Both the position numbers and the translations under genes were made by a program. Below, in pieces: positions 30,317 through 38,143 of a DNA stretch of 64,000 nt (within the stretch, counting starts at the first letter, position 1; each line of letters begins with the position of its first letter). The notes under the pieces are model-generated. The model saw nothing but the letters and a program-made list of their open reading frames with translations, was not told the origin of the DNA and searched no databases. Source of the stretch: Agromyces sp. S2-1-8 (GTDB taxonomy: Bacteria; Actinomycetota; Actinomycetes; Actinomycetales; Microbacteriaceae). The DNA is taken from the NCBI RefSeq assembly GCF_021129215.1, contig NZ_JAJOLP010000001.1:3162001-3226000 (forward strand), written 5' to 3'.

Positions 30317-31990
30317 CTACATGCGCTCGGGCGCCGAGACGCCGAGCAGGTCGAGGCCGTTGCGGATGACCTGGCCGGTCGCGTCGTTGAGCCAGAGACG
30401 GGTGCGGTGCAGGTCGCCCACCGGCTCGTCGCCGAGCGGCAGCACGCGGCAGTTGTCGTACCAGCGGTGGAACAGCCCCGCGAGCTCCTCGAGATAGCGA
30501 GCGACGCGGTGCGGCTCGCGCAGCTCGGCCGCCTGGGCGACGATGCGCGGGAACTCCTGCAGTGCGCCGAGCAGCGCCGACTCGGTCTCGTGCTCGAGCA
30601 GCTCGGGCGCGAACGCGGAACGGTCGACGCCGGACGCCTGCGCGTTCAGCGCGAGCTGCGTCGTGCGGGCGTGCACGTACTGCACGTAGAACACGGGATT
30701 GTCGTTGCCGCGACGCTGCAGGATCTCGGGGTCGATCGTGAGCGGCGAGTCGGCCGGGTACCGGGCGAGCGTGTACCGCAGCGCGTCGGTGCCGAGCCAC
30801 GCCTGGAGATCGTCGAGCTCGATGATGTTGCCCGCGCGCTTCGACAGCCGGGCGCCGTTCACGCTCACCAGTTGGCCGATGAGCACCTCGACATCGCGCT
30901 CGGGGTCGTCGCCCGCGGCGCCCGCGAGGGCCCTGAGCCGGTGCACGTAGCCGTGGTGGTCGGCACCGAGCAGGTAGATCTTGTGCTTGAAGCCGCGGTC
31001 CCCCTTGTCGAGGTAGAGCGCGGAGTCGGCCGCGAAGTAGGTCGGCACGCCGTTGCCGCGCACGAACACCCGGTCCTTGTCGTCGCCGAAGTCGGTCGTC
31101 TTCACCCACACCGCGTCGTCGGCGTCGTAGACGTGGCCCTGCGCCCGAAGCCGGGCGAGCGCCGTGTCGATGTCGCTGAGGCCGTCGTCGCCCTTCGCGT
31201 GCAGTCGGCGCTCGCTCGTCCAGACGTCGAAGTGCACGTTGAAGCGCTCGAGCGAGGCCTTGATCTCGGCGAGCTGCAGCTCGTACGCGATCTCGGTCGC
31301 GGTGTGCAGGGCGACATCGTGCTCGAACTCGGCGAGCCTCGGCTCGCGCTCGAGCACGCGGGCGGCGAGGTCGGCGATGTAGCTGCCCGGGTAGCCGCCC
31401 TCCGGGGTCGGCTCGCCCTTGGCCGCTGCGAGCACCGAGGCGCCGAAGATCTGCATCTGGTTGCCGGCGTCGTTGATGTAGTACTCGTTCGCCACCTCGG
31501 CGCCGGCTGCGCGCAGCACGCGGCTGATCGAGTCGCCGAGTGCGGCCCAGCGGGTGTGGCCGATGTGGAGCGGCCCCGTCGGGTTCGCGGAGACGAACTC
31601 GAGGTTGATGACGGAGCCGGCGAGCGAGTCGCTGCGCCCGTAGTCGGCGCCCTGCTCGACGATCGTCTTCGCGAGCGCCCCGGCGGCCGCGGCGTCGAGG
31701 CGGATGTTGATGAAGCCCGGGCCCGCGATCTCCGCACTGGCCACGCCGTCGATTCCGGCGAGCGCGGGCGCGAGCTCGCCCGCGACCTCGCGCGGGTTCA
31801 TTCCGAGCGGCTTGGCGATGCGCAGGGCGATCGACGACGCCCAGTCGCCGTGCTCGCGGAGCTTCGGTCGCTCGAGCACGACGTCGCCCGGCTCGAGCCG
31901 GAGGTCGACCTCGACGCCGGCGGCACGACGTCGCTCGACCAGGGCGAGGACGAGGTCGTACAGGGCGTTCGCGAGATCGGCGGGAGTCAC
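30317..31990 (-). CDS. argS: Arginine--tRNA ligase
   Basis: A 557-residue class Ia synthetase charging tRNA-Arg. HIGH motif at 142-145 (LHIGHTRW), NEYYINDAGNQ, and a KMSKS-equivalent GARLSKRAGN; the DALRP-like C-terminal anticodon domain ends in RNGLDLLGVSAPERM. The GTG at 31990 sits seven bases after AGGA; the TTG six bases further upstream is too close to it. argS-lysA neighbourhood is common in actinobacteria. It is divergent from a lipoprotein gene with only 38 bases between. Confidence 0.96.
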   Translation of the reverse strand: MTPADLANALYDLVLALVERRRAAGVEVDLRLEPGDVVLERPKLREHGDWASSIALRIAKPLGMNPREVAGELAPALAGIDGVASAEIAGPGFINIRLDAAAAGALAKTIVEQGADYGRSDSLAGSVINLEFVSANPTGPLHIGHTRWAALGDSISRVLRAAGAEVANEYYINDAGNQMQIFGASVLAAAKGEPTPEGGYPGSYIADLAARVLEREPRLAEFEHDVALHTATEIAYELQLAEIKASLERFNVHFDVWTSERRLHAKGDDGLSDIDTALARLRAQGHVYDADDAVWVKTTDFGDDKDRVFVRGNGVPTYFAADSALYLDKGDRGFKHKIYLLGADHHGYVHRLRALAGAAGDDPERDVEVLIGQLVSVNGARLSKRAGNIIELDDLQAWLGTDALRYTLARYPADSPLTIDPEILQRRGNDNPVFYVQYVHARTTQLALNAQASGVDRSAFAPELLEHETESALLGALQEFPRIVAQAAELREPHRVARYLEELAGLFHRWYDNCRVLPLGDEPVGDLHRTRLWLNDATGQVIRNGLDLLGVSAPERM

Positions 31991-32028
31991 CCGCAAATCC
32001 TATCCGCCTCATTGATAAGGTTCGTCAC
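31991..32028. promoter_or_regulatory. Overlapping divergent promoters of argS and the lipoprotein gene
   Basis: The only AT-rich patch in the 38-base gap reads ATTGATAA on the plus strand and TTATCAAT on the minus strand, so both genes appear to use face-to-face -10 elements on the same bases. Both messages would have leaders of fewer than 15 bases, or none. Confidence 0.45.
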
Positions 32029-32649
32029 ATGCCGCGCTCGCCCCACCCGCTCCGTCACCGCCCGACCGTCTTCGCGGTGATCGTCGCGGCGGCCGCGCTC
32101 GCGCTCACCGGGTGCGCCCAGGACGCTCCCGATCCCAGCGGCTCCGCCACGCCTCCCCCGGCGTCCGAGGCGCCCGAGCCCGGCGCGAGCGAGAGCCCCG
32201 TCCCGACCGAGGAGCCCGCCACCCCGTTCGAGATCGCGTGCGACGTGCTGCTCACCCCCGACGACGTCTACGCCTTCAACCCGAACTACAGCCCGGCACC
32301 CGGCTATGAACCGCAGGCCGACGGCATCACGGGCGTCGCAGACGAGGCGGGCACCACGTGCGGCCTCGTCAACCAGACGAACGGCGCGCTCATCGAGGTC
32401 GCCGTCGCCACGCCGCCGGAGTCGGCCCTGGAGGCGCGCAAGAACGACGCAGCGCTCTCGTCGCACCCGGTCCCGACCTACGGCACGCCGCCCGACGTCG
32501 AGGGGTACTTCGAGCGCACGGGCGAGAACGGCGAGGCGCAGGTGTTCACGGGCCCCTACTGGATCGTGATCGCCTCGACCGAGCTCGTGGAGCCGGGCGA
32601 CGCCCAGACGCTCGTGAGCGCGGTCATCGCGAATCTCGAGGCCGCGTGA
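32029..32649 (+). CDS. Secreted lipoprotein of unknown function
   Basis: A 206-residue lipoprotein: lipobox LTGC with lipidated Cys29, a Pro/Ser/Glu-rich linker (about 30-65) and a small globular domain with Cys at about 75 and 107 (FEIACDVLLTPDDVYAFNP, GTTCGLVNQTNG). No enzymatic motif is visible. The stop overlaps the start of the ROK-type gene by one base (TGATG), so it is translated with it. I do not recognise the family. Confidence 0.78.
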   Translation: MPRSPHPLRHRPTVFAVIVAAAALALTGCAQDAPDPSGSATPPPASEAPEPGASESPVPTEEPATPFEIACDVLLTPDDVYAFNPNYSPAPGYEPQADGITGVADEAGTTCGLVNQTNGALIEVAVATPPESALEARKNDAALSSHPVPTYGTPPDVEGYFERTGENGEAQVFTGPYWIVIASTELVEPGDAQTLVSAVIANLEAA

Positions 32650-33842
32650 TGGCCGGGCCCACGCGACAGACGCAGGGCACTCCCTCCTGGCTGGGAGCCG
32701 TCAACGACCGCGTCGGCCTGTCCGCCCTCCTCGACCACGGCCCGCTGACGCGGAACCGGATCTGCGAGCTCGTCGGCGTCTCGAAGCCGACGGCATCGAT
32801 GATGATGAGCCGGCTGATCGCGGCGGGCGTGGTCGAGGAGCGCGGCCAGGTCGCGGGCAGCCCCGGCCGCAACGCCACCCTGTACGCGGCGCGCATCGAT
32901 CGGCCGCTCGGGGTCGCCATCGCGATCGACGCCTTCGAACTGCGCGCACGGGTCGTCGACGCCGCGGGCAGCGATCGGCCGCTCGTCACCATCGGGCTCC
33001 CGCGCGACGTCGGCGAGCGGTCGGCGGTCGACGAGGTGCGCCGGGCGATCCTCGAGGCGAGTGCGGCGGCGGGCACCGACCCGGCCGCGGTCCACACCGT
33101 CGGCATCGGCACCGCGGGCTACGTCGACCCGGGCGGCGAGGGGGCGCTGTTCAGCGAGACCCTGCCCGGCTGGCCGACGACCGGTCTGCGGGCGACGCTC
33201 GAGGCGGCGCTCGGCGTCACCGTCTACATCGAGAACGACGTGAACCTCGCCGCGGTCGCCGAGCGCGAGACCGGAGCCGGCGAGGGCCGCGACGTGTTCG
33301 TGCTGCTCTGGCTCGGCAACGGCGTCGGCGCCTCGTTCGACGTGGCGGGCGACCTCTACCGCGGCACGTTCGGCGGCGCGGGCGAGATCGGCTTCCTGCC
33401 GCTGTCGGCCGAGGCGCGCGAGCTCGACGACCGAGCCACGACGAGCGGCGACCTCGTCGGGGCGATCGGCCTGCGCCGGCTGGCGGCGGCGCACGGCGTC
33501 GAGGCCGACGACTTCCCCGGGCTCCTCGCCGCGGTCGCCGCGAGCGACGCGACGGACGTCATCGTCGACGAACTCGGCGAGCGGATCGCGCACATCGCCC
33601 TGCCGGTGCTCGCGATGCTCGACCCGGGACTCGTGGTGCTCGCCGGGCCGACGGCGGCGGTGGGCGGCAGCCGCCTCGCCGAGGCCGTGGAGCGCGACAT
33701 CCGGCGTCTCAGCCGCTGGTACCCCGAGGTCGTGGCCACCCACGTCGACGGCGACGCCGTGCTGCAGGGCACGACCGCGTTCGTCACCGCGAAGGTGCGC
33801 GAGGACCTGCTCGGCACGGTCGCGCGACTCGCCTTGCCCTGA
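32649..33842 (+). CDS. ROK-family transcriptional regulator without the ROK zinc motif
   Basis: A 397-residue protein with an N-terminal winged helix (ALLDHGPLTRNRICELVGVSKPTASMMMSRLI, about 25-60) and a C-terminal sugar-kinase-like ROK domain (VGIGTAGYVDPGG, ENDVNLAAVAERETGAG, WLGNGVGASF, GGAGEIGFLPL). The usual ROK zinc site CxCGxxGCxE after the GHxx segment is missing: the sequence goes from GEIGFLPLSAEARELDD straight on. It probably senses a sugar-type ligand and regulates transport or catabolism, but no such genes adjoin it. Confidence 0.85.
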   Translation: MAGPTRQTQGTPSWLGAVNDRVGLSALLDHGPLTRNRICELVGVSKPTASMMMSRLIAAGVVEERGQVAGSPGRNATLYAARIDRPLGVAIAIDAFELRARVVDAAGSDRPLVTIGLPRDVGERSAVDEVRRAILEASAAAGTDPAAVHTVGIGTAGYVDPGGEGALFSETLPGWPTTGLRATLEAALGVTVYIENDVNLAAVAERETGAGEGRDVFVLLWLGNGVGASFDVAGDLYRGTFGGAGEIGFLPLSAEARELDDRATTSGDLVGAIGLRRLAAAHGVEADDFPGLLAAVAASDATDVIVDELGERIAHIALPVLAMLDPGLVVLAGPTAAVGGSRLAEAVERDIRRLSRWYPEVVATHVDGDAVLQGTTAFVTAKVREDLLGTVARLALP

Positions 33843-33849
33843 CCCCCGA

Positions 33850-33878
33850 GGGCTCGTCGACGGGCGTCGACGAGGCCC
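33850..33878 (+). terminator. Hairpin terminator after the ROK-type gene
   Basis: An 8-bp perfect core stem TCGTCGAC/GTCGACGA with loop GGGC, extended by four pairs with one bulged G. It starts 8 bases after the stop codon. Confidence 0.6.
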
Positions 33879-33887
33879 GGATGATGG

Positions 33888-33893
33888 TAGGGT
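33888..33893 (+). promoter_or_regulatory. Probable -10 of the tRNA gene
   Basis: TAGGGT ends 12 bases before the mature tRNA 5' end, in a short AT-rich patch unlike the flanks. Confidence 0.4.
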
Positions 33894-33905
33894 TTTCAAC
33901 TGTGC

Positions 33906-33978
33906 GCCTCCGTAGCTCAGGGGATAGAGCGCCGGTTTCCGGTACCGTAGGTCGGGGGTTCGAATCCCTCCGGGGGCA
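33906..33978 (+). tRNA. tRNA-Arg (anticodon CCG)
   Basis: A 73-base cloverleaf: acceptor GCCTCCG/CGGGGGC, D stem GCTC/GAGC, anticodon arm CCGGT with loop TTCCGGT (anticodon CCG at 34-36), five-base variable loop, T stem with loop TTCGAAT, discriminator A. The 27-43 pair is C-T, a mismatch. CCA is not encoded. It reads the CGG codon, which is frequent in such a GC-rich genome. Confidence 0.92.
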
Positions 33979-33986
33979 CGTTGCGA

Positions 33987-34022
33987 TCGAGCGGGTCGAG
34001 CCGGTTCCGGCTCCCCGCTCGA
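33987..34022 (+). terminator. Long hairpin terminator after tRNA-Arg
   Basis: An outer 9-bp stem (TCGAGCGGG/CCCGCTCGA) and an inner 7-bp stem (GAGCCGG/CCGGCTC) with a 2-nt loop, separated by a 2-nt bulge on the 5' side. It starts 8 bases after the tRNA. Confidence 0.7.
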
Positions 34023-34119
34023 ATGCGTTCCGGGGCCCCTGAAGCGGATGCGCCGCCGGCCGCCGACCACGGCCGCCGTGCCCGATGCAACCGCATGGAC
34101 GATCGGCCACGCCCCGCCA

Positions 34120-34125
34120 TAGACT
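34120..34125 (+). promoter_or_regulatory. Probable -10 of the TPM-protein/pspA operon
   Basis: TAGACT, 37 bases before the TPM gene start. The same hexamer is found before tetR and on the minus strand before rho and lysA. Confidence 0.4.
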
Positions 34126-34162
34126 CGGACTCGTCCGTTCGGAGTGGGGAAGGCGCTGGTGC

Positions 34163-36217
34163 ATGCGTTCGAAGCGCACGTGGTCCGTGATCGTCGCGAT
34201 GGTCGCGGGAGCGCTGGTCGCCCTGTCGGGCGCGGGCGCCGCGTGGGCTGACGACCCGGTCTCGTTCGGCTCCTCCCCCGTCGTCGACGAGGCGGGGGTG
34301 CTCGGCGGCGACCTCGACGACGTCGAGCGCGCGCTCGGCGACCTCGCGGACCGCAGCGGTCGCCAGCTCTTCGTCGCCTACGTGGGCGAGTTCACGAATC
34401 CCGCGACGGCCGAGGCGTGGGCCGAGCAGACGGCGATCGACAACGGCCTCGGCACCGAGGACTACCTGCTCGCGGTCGCGGTCGACGGCCGGCAGTACTA
34501 CCTCTCGGCCTCGAGCGACGCCGCACTGAGCGACGCCGAGCTGCAGCGCATCTCGACGCAGGTCATCGAACCCGAGCTCCGCGCAGAGGACTGGGCCGGC
34601 GCCGCGATCGCCGGCGCGTCGGCGATCGCCGACGCGAACGCCGACGGCGGTCCGGTCGCGCCCGGAGCCGATCCCGGTGACGAGCCGTCGACGGGACAGG
34701 GCGGGGGCACGGGCGCGATCTGGTTGCTGGTGATCGCCGGCGCCGCAGTCCTCATCGTCTGGTTCGTCCTCGCCCGTCGCAAGCGGCGCGCTGCGGCCGG
34801 CTCCGGGAAGCCCGGAATCCCGCCGGCACCGCCGGCACCGTCGATCGACGAGCTGCGGCGCCAGGCCGGCACCGCGCTCGTCCAGGCCGACGACGCCGTG
34901 CGGACGAGCGAGGAGGAGCTCGGCTTCGCCGTCGCGTCGTTCGGCGAGCAGGCGACGGCCGACTTCCGCACCGCGCTCGACCAGGCGAAGGCGAAGCTCG
35001 GCGAGGCGTTCGCACTGCAGCAGCGACTCGACGACGCCGAGCCCGACACCGACGACGAACGTCGCGGCTGGTATCAGGACATCGCCCGACTCGCCGGCGA
35101 GGCCGACGGCATCCTCGACGCGCAGGTCGAGCAGTTCGACGCCCTGCGCGACGTCGAGCGCAACGCCCCGGAGGCGCTCGCCCGCGTCGACGCCCTCGCC
35201 GGCACGGTCGAAGCCGGCATCGCACCCGCCGGGCAGCGGCTCGCCGAGCTGCAGGGCGTCTACGCCGCCTCGGCGCTCGCGCCGGTCGCGGACAACCCGG
35301 CACAGGCCGAGGCGCGCATGGCCTTCGCCCGCACGACGCTGGCCGAGGCGACGGCGGCGCTCTCCCGTGGCGAGTCCGGCCCCGCCGCACTCGGCATCCG
35401 GACCGCCGAGGCGGCAGTCGACCAGGCGAAGCTCCTCGCCGCAGCGGTCCACCGGCTCGCCGACGAGCTCGCCGCGGCCGACCGGACGGTCGCGGCGGGC
35501 GTCGACGAGCTCGATGCCGACGTCGAGACGGCCCGCTCGCTCGGCGCCGACGCGGCTGCGGTCGCCGAACGGGTCGCCGCCGAGGCATCCGCCCTGCGAA
35601 CCGCGGTCGCCGCGACCGGGCGAGACCCGATCGAGCTCCAGGCGCGGTTCACCAAGGCCGATGCCGAGATCGACGGCGCGATCCAGGGTGCCCGCGACGC
35701 CGCCGCTGCAGCGGCGAAGCTCGGGACGCAGCTCCAGCGGACGCTGCAGGCCGCGAGGGCCCAGGCGCAGTCGGCCGAGGACTACATGGTCGCCCGGCGC
35801 GGCGCCGTCGGCGCCGACGCGCGCACCCGCCTCGCCGAGGCCGGCCGCCTCATCGTGCAGGCCGAACAGACCGCACCGATCGACCCCGCCGCAGCACTCG
35901 CCACCGCCGAGCGCGCCCAGCAGCTCGCCGCCTCGGCGTTGGCCATCGCCCAGCAGGACGTCGGCGGCTTCGACCAGGGCGGGGCCGGCGACTTCGGCGT
36001 CGACGGCGGCGAACTGCTCGCCGCCGTGATCGGCGGCATCATCGGCGGCTCGATGGGCGGCGGCTCACGCGGCTCCCGCAGCTCGGGCGGGTTCGGCGGG
36101 TTCACGGGATCGGGCGGGTTCGGCGGCTTCGGCGGCTCGGGCCGATCGCGCGGATTCGGCGGCGGCTTCGGCGGCTCGGGCTCGAGCGGCCGCCGCGGAA
36201 GCGGAGGCCGATTCTGA
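34163..36217 (+). CDS. TPM-domain membrane protein with coiled coil and Gly-rich tail
   Basis: A 684-residue envelope protein. A signal peptide (1-29, ending AAWA) leads into a TPM domain (about 35-165: VDEAGVLGGDLDDVERAL, DYLLAVAVDGRQYYLS), a low-complexity linker, one membrane helix (about 190-212), a long Ala/Glu-rich coiled-coil cytoplasmic region to about 600, and a C-terminal tail of Gly/Ser/Phe repeats (GFGG, GGSG). TPM domains (also called Psb32/YgcG-type) sit outside the membrane and are linked with membrane protein maintenance. The ATG at 34163 gives a clean signal peptide. The next gene is pspA, 88 bases on, suggesting a joint role in membrane stress. Confidence 0.85.
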   Translation: MRSKRTWSVIVAMVAGALVALSGAGAAWADDPVSFGSSPVVDEAGVLGGDLDDVERALGDLADRSGRQLFVAYVGEFTNPATAEAWAEQTAIDNGLGTEDYLLAVAVDGRQYYLSASSDAALSDAELQRISTQVIEPELRAEDWAGAAIAGASAIADANADGGPVAPGADPGDEPSTGQGGGTGAIWLLVIAGAAVLIVWFVLARRKRRAAAGSGKPGIPPAPPAPSIDELRRQAGTALVQADDAVRTSEEELGFAVASFGEQATADFRTALDQAKAKLGEAFALQQRLDDAEPDTDDERRGWYQDIARLAGEADGILDAQVEQFDALRDVERNAPEALARVDALAGTVEAGIAPAGQRLAELQGVYAASALAPVADNPAQAEARMAFARTTLAEATAALSRGESGPAALGIRTAEAAVDQAKLLAAAVHRLADELAAADRTVAAGVDELDADVETARSLGADAAAVAERVAAEASALRTAVAATGRDPIELQARFTKADAEIDGAIQGARDAAAAAAKLGTQLQRTLQAARAQAQSAEDYMVARRGAVGADARTRLAEAGRLIVQAEQTAPIDPAAALATAERAQQLAASALAIAQQDVGGFDQGGAGDFGVDGGELLAAVIGGIIGGSMGGGSRGSRSSGGFGGFTGSGGFGGFGGSGRSRGFGGGFGGSGSSGRRGSGGRF

Positions 36218-36305
36218 ACCGCCACGCATCGCCGAGCACGGCATCACCCCACGGCCGCCCAGGCCGCCCGACGACCGAAACCAGCCAACGAACGAGGGAG
36301 TAACC

Positions 36306-37040
36306 ATGACCAAGCAGTCCATCTTCGGACGGATCTCGCAGCTCGTGCGAGCCAACATCAACGCGCTCATCGACCAGGCGGAAGACCCGCAGCTGATGCT
36401 CGACCAGATGGTGCGCGACTACACCAACTCGATCGCCGACGCCGAAGCCGCCATCGCCGAGACGATCGGCAACCTGCGCCTCCTCGAGGACGACCACCGC
36501 GAAGACGTCGAGGCCGCCCGCGAATGGGGCGAGAAGGCGGTCGCCGCGAGCCGCAAGGGCGACGAGCTGCGCGCCGCTGGCGATGCCGCGGGCGCCGACA
36601 AGTTCGACAACCTCGCGAAGGTGGCGCTCAGTCGCCAGATCTCGTCGGAGAACGAGGCGAGGGCCGCCGAACCGCAGATCTCCGCGCAGACCGACGTCGT
36701 CGACAAGCTCAAGGCGGGCCTCAACGGCATGAAGGAGAAGCTCGTCCAGCTGCAGAACAAGCGATCGGAGCTCGTCGCCCGGGCGAAGACCGCGCAGGCG
36801 CAGAAGCAGGTGCATGACGCCGTCAAGTCGATCGACATCCTCGACCCGACGAGCGAGATCGGCCGCTTCGAGGACAAGATCCGGCGCGAGGAGGCCGTCG
36901 TTCGCGGACAGGCCGAGCTCGCTGCGTCGAGCCTCGACGCCCAGTTCAACGAGCTCGACGACCTCGGCGAGCTCACCGAGGTCGACGCGCGGCTCGCCGC
37001 GTTGAAGGCGGGCGGCTCGCAGGGCGCCATCGGCGGCTGA
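36306..37040 (+). CDS. pspA: PspA/IM30 family protein
   Basis: A 244-residue, almost wholly helical protein of the PspA/Vipp1 (ESCRT-III-like) family: the N-terminal amphipathic helix FGRISQLVRANINALIDQAE, then EDPQLMLDQMVRDY typical of PspA. Such proteins polymerise on damaged membranes. Start preceded by GAGGGAGT. It follows the TPM protein on the same strand and ends at a strong hairpin. No pspF/pspBC or clgR-like partner is nearby. Confidence 0.92.
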   Translation: MTKQSIFGRISQLVRANINALIDQAEDPQLMLDQMVRDYTNSIADAEAAIAETIGNLRLLEDDHREDVEAAREWGEKAVAASRKGDELRAAGDAAGADKFDNLAKVALSRQISSENEARAAEPQISAQTDVVDKLKAGLNGMKEKLVQLQNKRSELVARAKTAQAQKQVHDAVKSIDILDPTSEIGRFEDKIRREEAVVRGQAELAASSLDAQFNELDDLGELTEVDARLAALKAGGSQGAIGG

Positions 37041-37051
37041 CGCACGAGGCG

Positions 37052-37099
37052 CGACGGGGCGGATGCCTCGGGGTCGGCCCCGAGGCATCCGCCCCGTCG
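37052..37099 (+). terminator. GGATGCCTCG-type hairpin terminator after pspA
   Basis: Perfect 22-bp arms (37052-37073 and 37078-37099) around the tetraloop TCGG; the arm contains GGCGGATGCCTCGGGG. It begins 12 bases after the pspA stop. A member of the recurrent hairpin family. Confidence 0.85.
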
Positions 37100-37192
37100 T
37101 CGGAGCCGTCGGCCGCCGATGCGATCGTGTGGCCCGCCCCCGATGGTCGGCGACATCGGCCGTCGCGCTGGTCGTGCGGCGCCAGGCGGCGC

Positions 37193-37198
37193 GATACT
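37193..37198 (+). promoter_or_regulatory. Probable -10, leaderless arginase-like transcript
   Basis: GATACT ends seven bases before the ATG at 37206, compatible with transcription starting at the initiation codon. No Shine-Dalgarno motif is visible. Confidence 0.4.
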
Positions 37199-37205
37199 GG
37201 AAGGC

Positions 37206-38057
37206 ATGCCAGCAACCTTCGTCGTCGTCCCGCTCTGGCAGGGTTCGGTGTCGTCCCGTGCGATGAGCCTCGCCGACGGCGCGGCCGCGATCCTCGGCGA
37301 CCTGCCGAGCTCCGCGACCGTCACCGTCGACGTGCCGGTCGAAGCGGGTGAATCGCTCGGCACCGGGGTTCGTCGCTACAGCACCATCCGGCGGGTCCGG
37401 GATGCGGCGGCCGAGGCGCTCGCGCTCGTGCCCGACTGGGCCCTGACGATCGGCGGGGACTGCGGCACCTCGCTCGCCGCCGTCGCCCACGCCGTCGAAC
37501 GCACCGGTGGCGACCTCGCCGTGCTCTGGCTCGACGCGCACCCCGACCTCAACACGCCGGAGAGCTCGCCGTCGGGCGGCTTCGGCGGCATGGCGCTCCG
37601 CGCCATCACCGGCGAGGGCGCCGACGGACTCGCGCTCGACGAGGCGACCCGGGTGCCCCCCGCACGGCTCGTGCTCGGCGGCGTGCGCGCCATCGACGAC
37701 GAGGAGCGCCGGTTCATCGACGAGCACGAGATCCCCGTGCTCACGGTCGAGGACCTCTCCGACCCGACCGTCGTGATCGGCGAGCTCGAGGCGACGGGGG
37801 CCTCGCACGTCTTCGTCCACGTCGACCTCGACGTGCTCGACCCGTCGGCGCTCGCGGGACTCTCGTACCCGATGCCGTTCGGTGTCGGAGCCGCGGAGCT
37901 CGCGACCCTCCTGCGCGAGGTGGCCGGTCGGTTCCCGCTCGCGGGTGCCGCCATCGCGGGCTTCACCCCCGCGAGTCCGGAGAGGGCGGTCGACGACCTG
38001 CCGACGATCCTGCGCCTCGTCGGGGCGTTGACGTCGGGCAGCCGTCAGGGTTCCTGA
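37206..38057 (+). CDS. Arginase/agmatinase-family (ureohydrolase) protein
   Basis: A 283-residue protein with the ureohydrolase fold. Two of the three Mn-binding motifs are standard: DAHPD (110-114) and DLDVLDP (207-213). The first, normally GGDH, is GGDC (83-86), so the usual His ligand is replaced by Cys86. Enzymes of this superfamily hydrolyse arginine, agmatine, formiminoglutamate or guanidino compounds; substrate not predictable. It has its own promoter and no urea-cycle gene adjoins. It could be active with an altered metal site or have changed function. Confidence 0.85.
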   Translation: MPATFVVVPLWQGSVSSRAMSLADGAAAILGDLPSSATVTVDVPVEAGESLGTGVRRYSTIRRVRDAAAEALALVPDWALTIGGDCGTSLAAVAHAVERTGGDLAVLWLDAHPDLNTPESSPSGGFGGMALRAITGEGADGLALDEATRVPPARLVLGGVRAIDDEERRFIDEHEIPVLTVEDLSDPTVVIGELEATGASHVFVHVDLDVLDPSALAGLSYPMPFGVGAAELATLLREVAGRFPLAGAAIAGFTPASPERAVDDLPTILRLVGALTSGSRQGS

Positions 38058-38085
38058 TCCGCGGCGACCCGCCCCCGGGCGGGCC

Positions 38086-38091
38086 TAGGCT
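38086..38091 (+). promoter_or_regulatory. Probable -10 of the flavin disulfide reductase gene
   Basis: TAGGCT, 52 bases before the ATG at 38144, immediately after a GC hairpin CCCGCCC/GGGCGGG (38068-38083) that may end the arginase-like transcript. Confidence 0.4.
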
Positions 38092-38143
38092 GGGGTTCGT
38101 CGGCCGTGGCGAAGGACGACTGCGGCCGCGACGGGAGGCGCCG

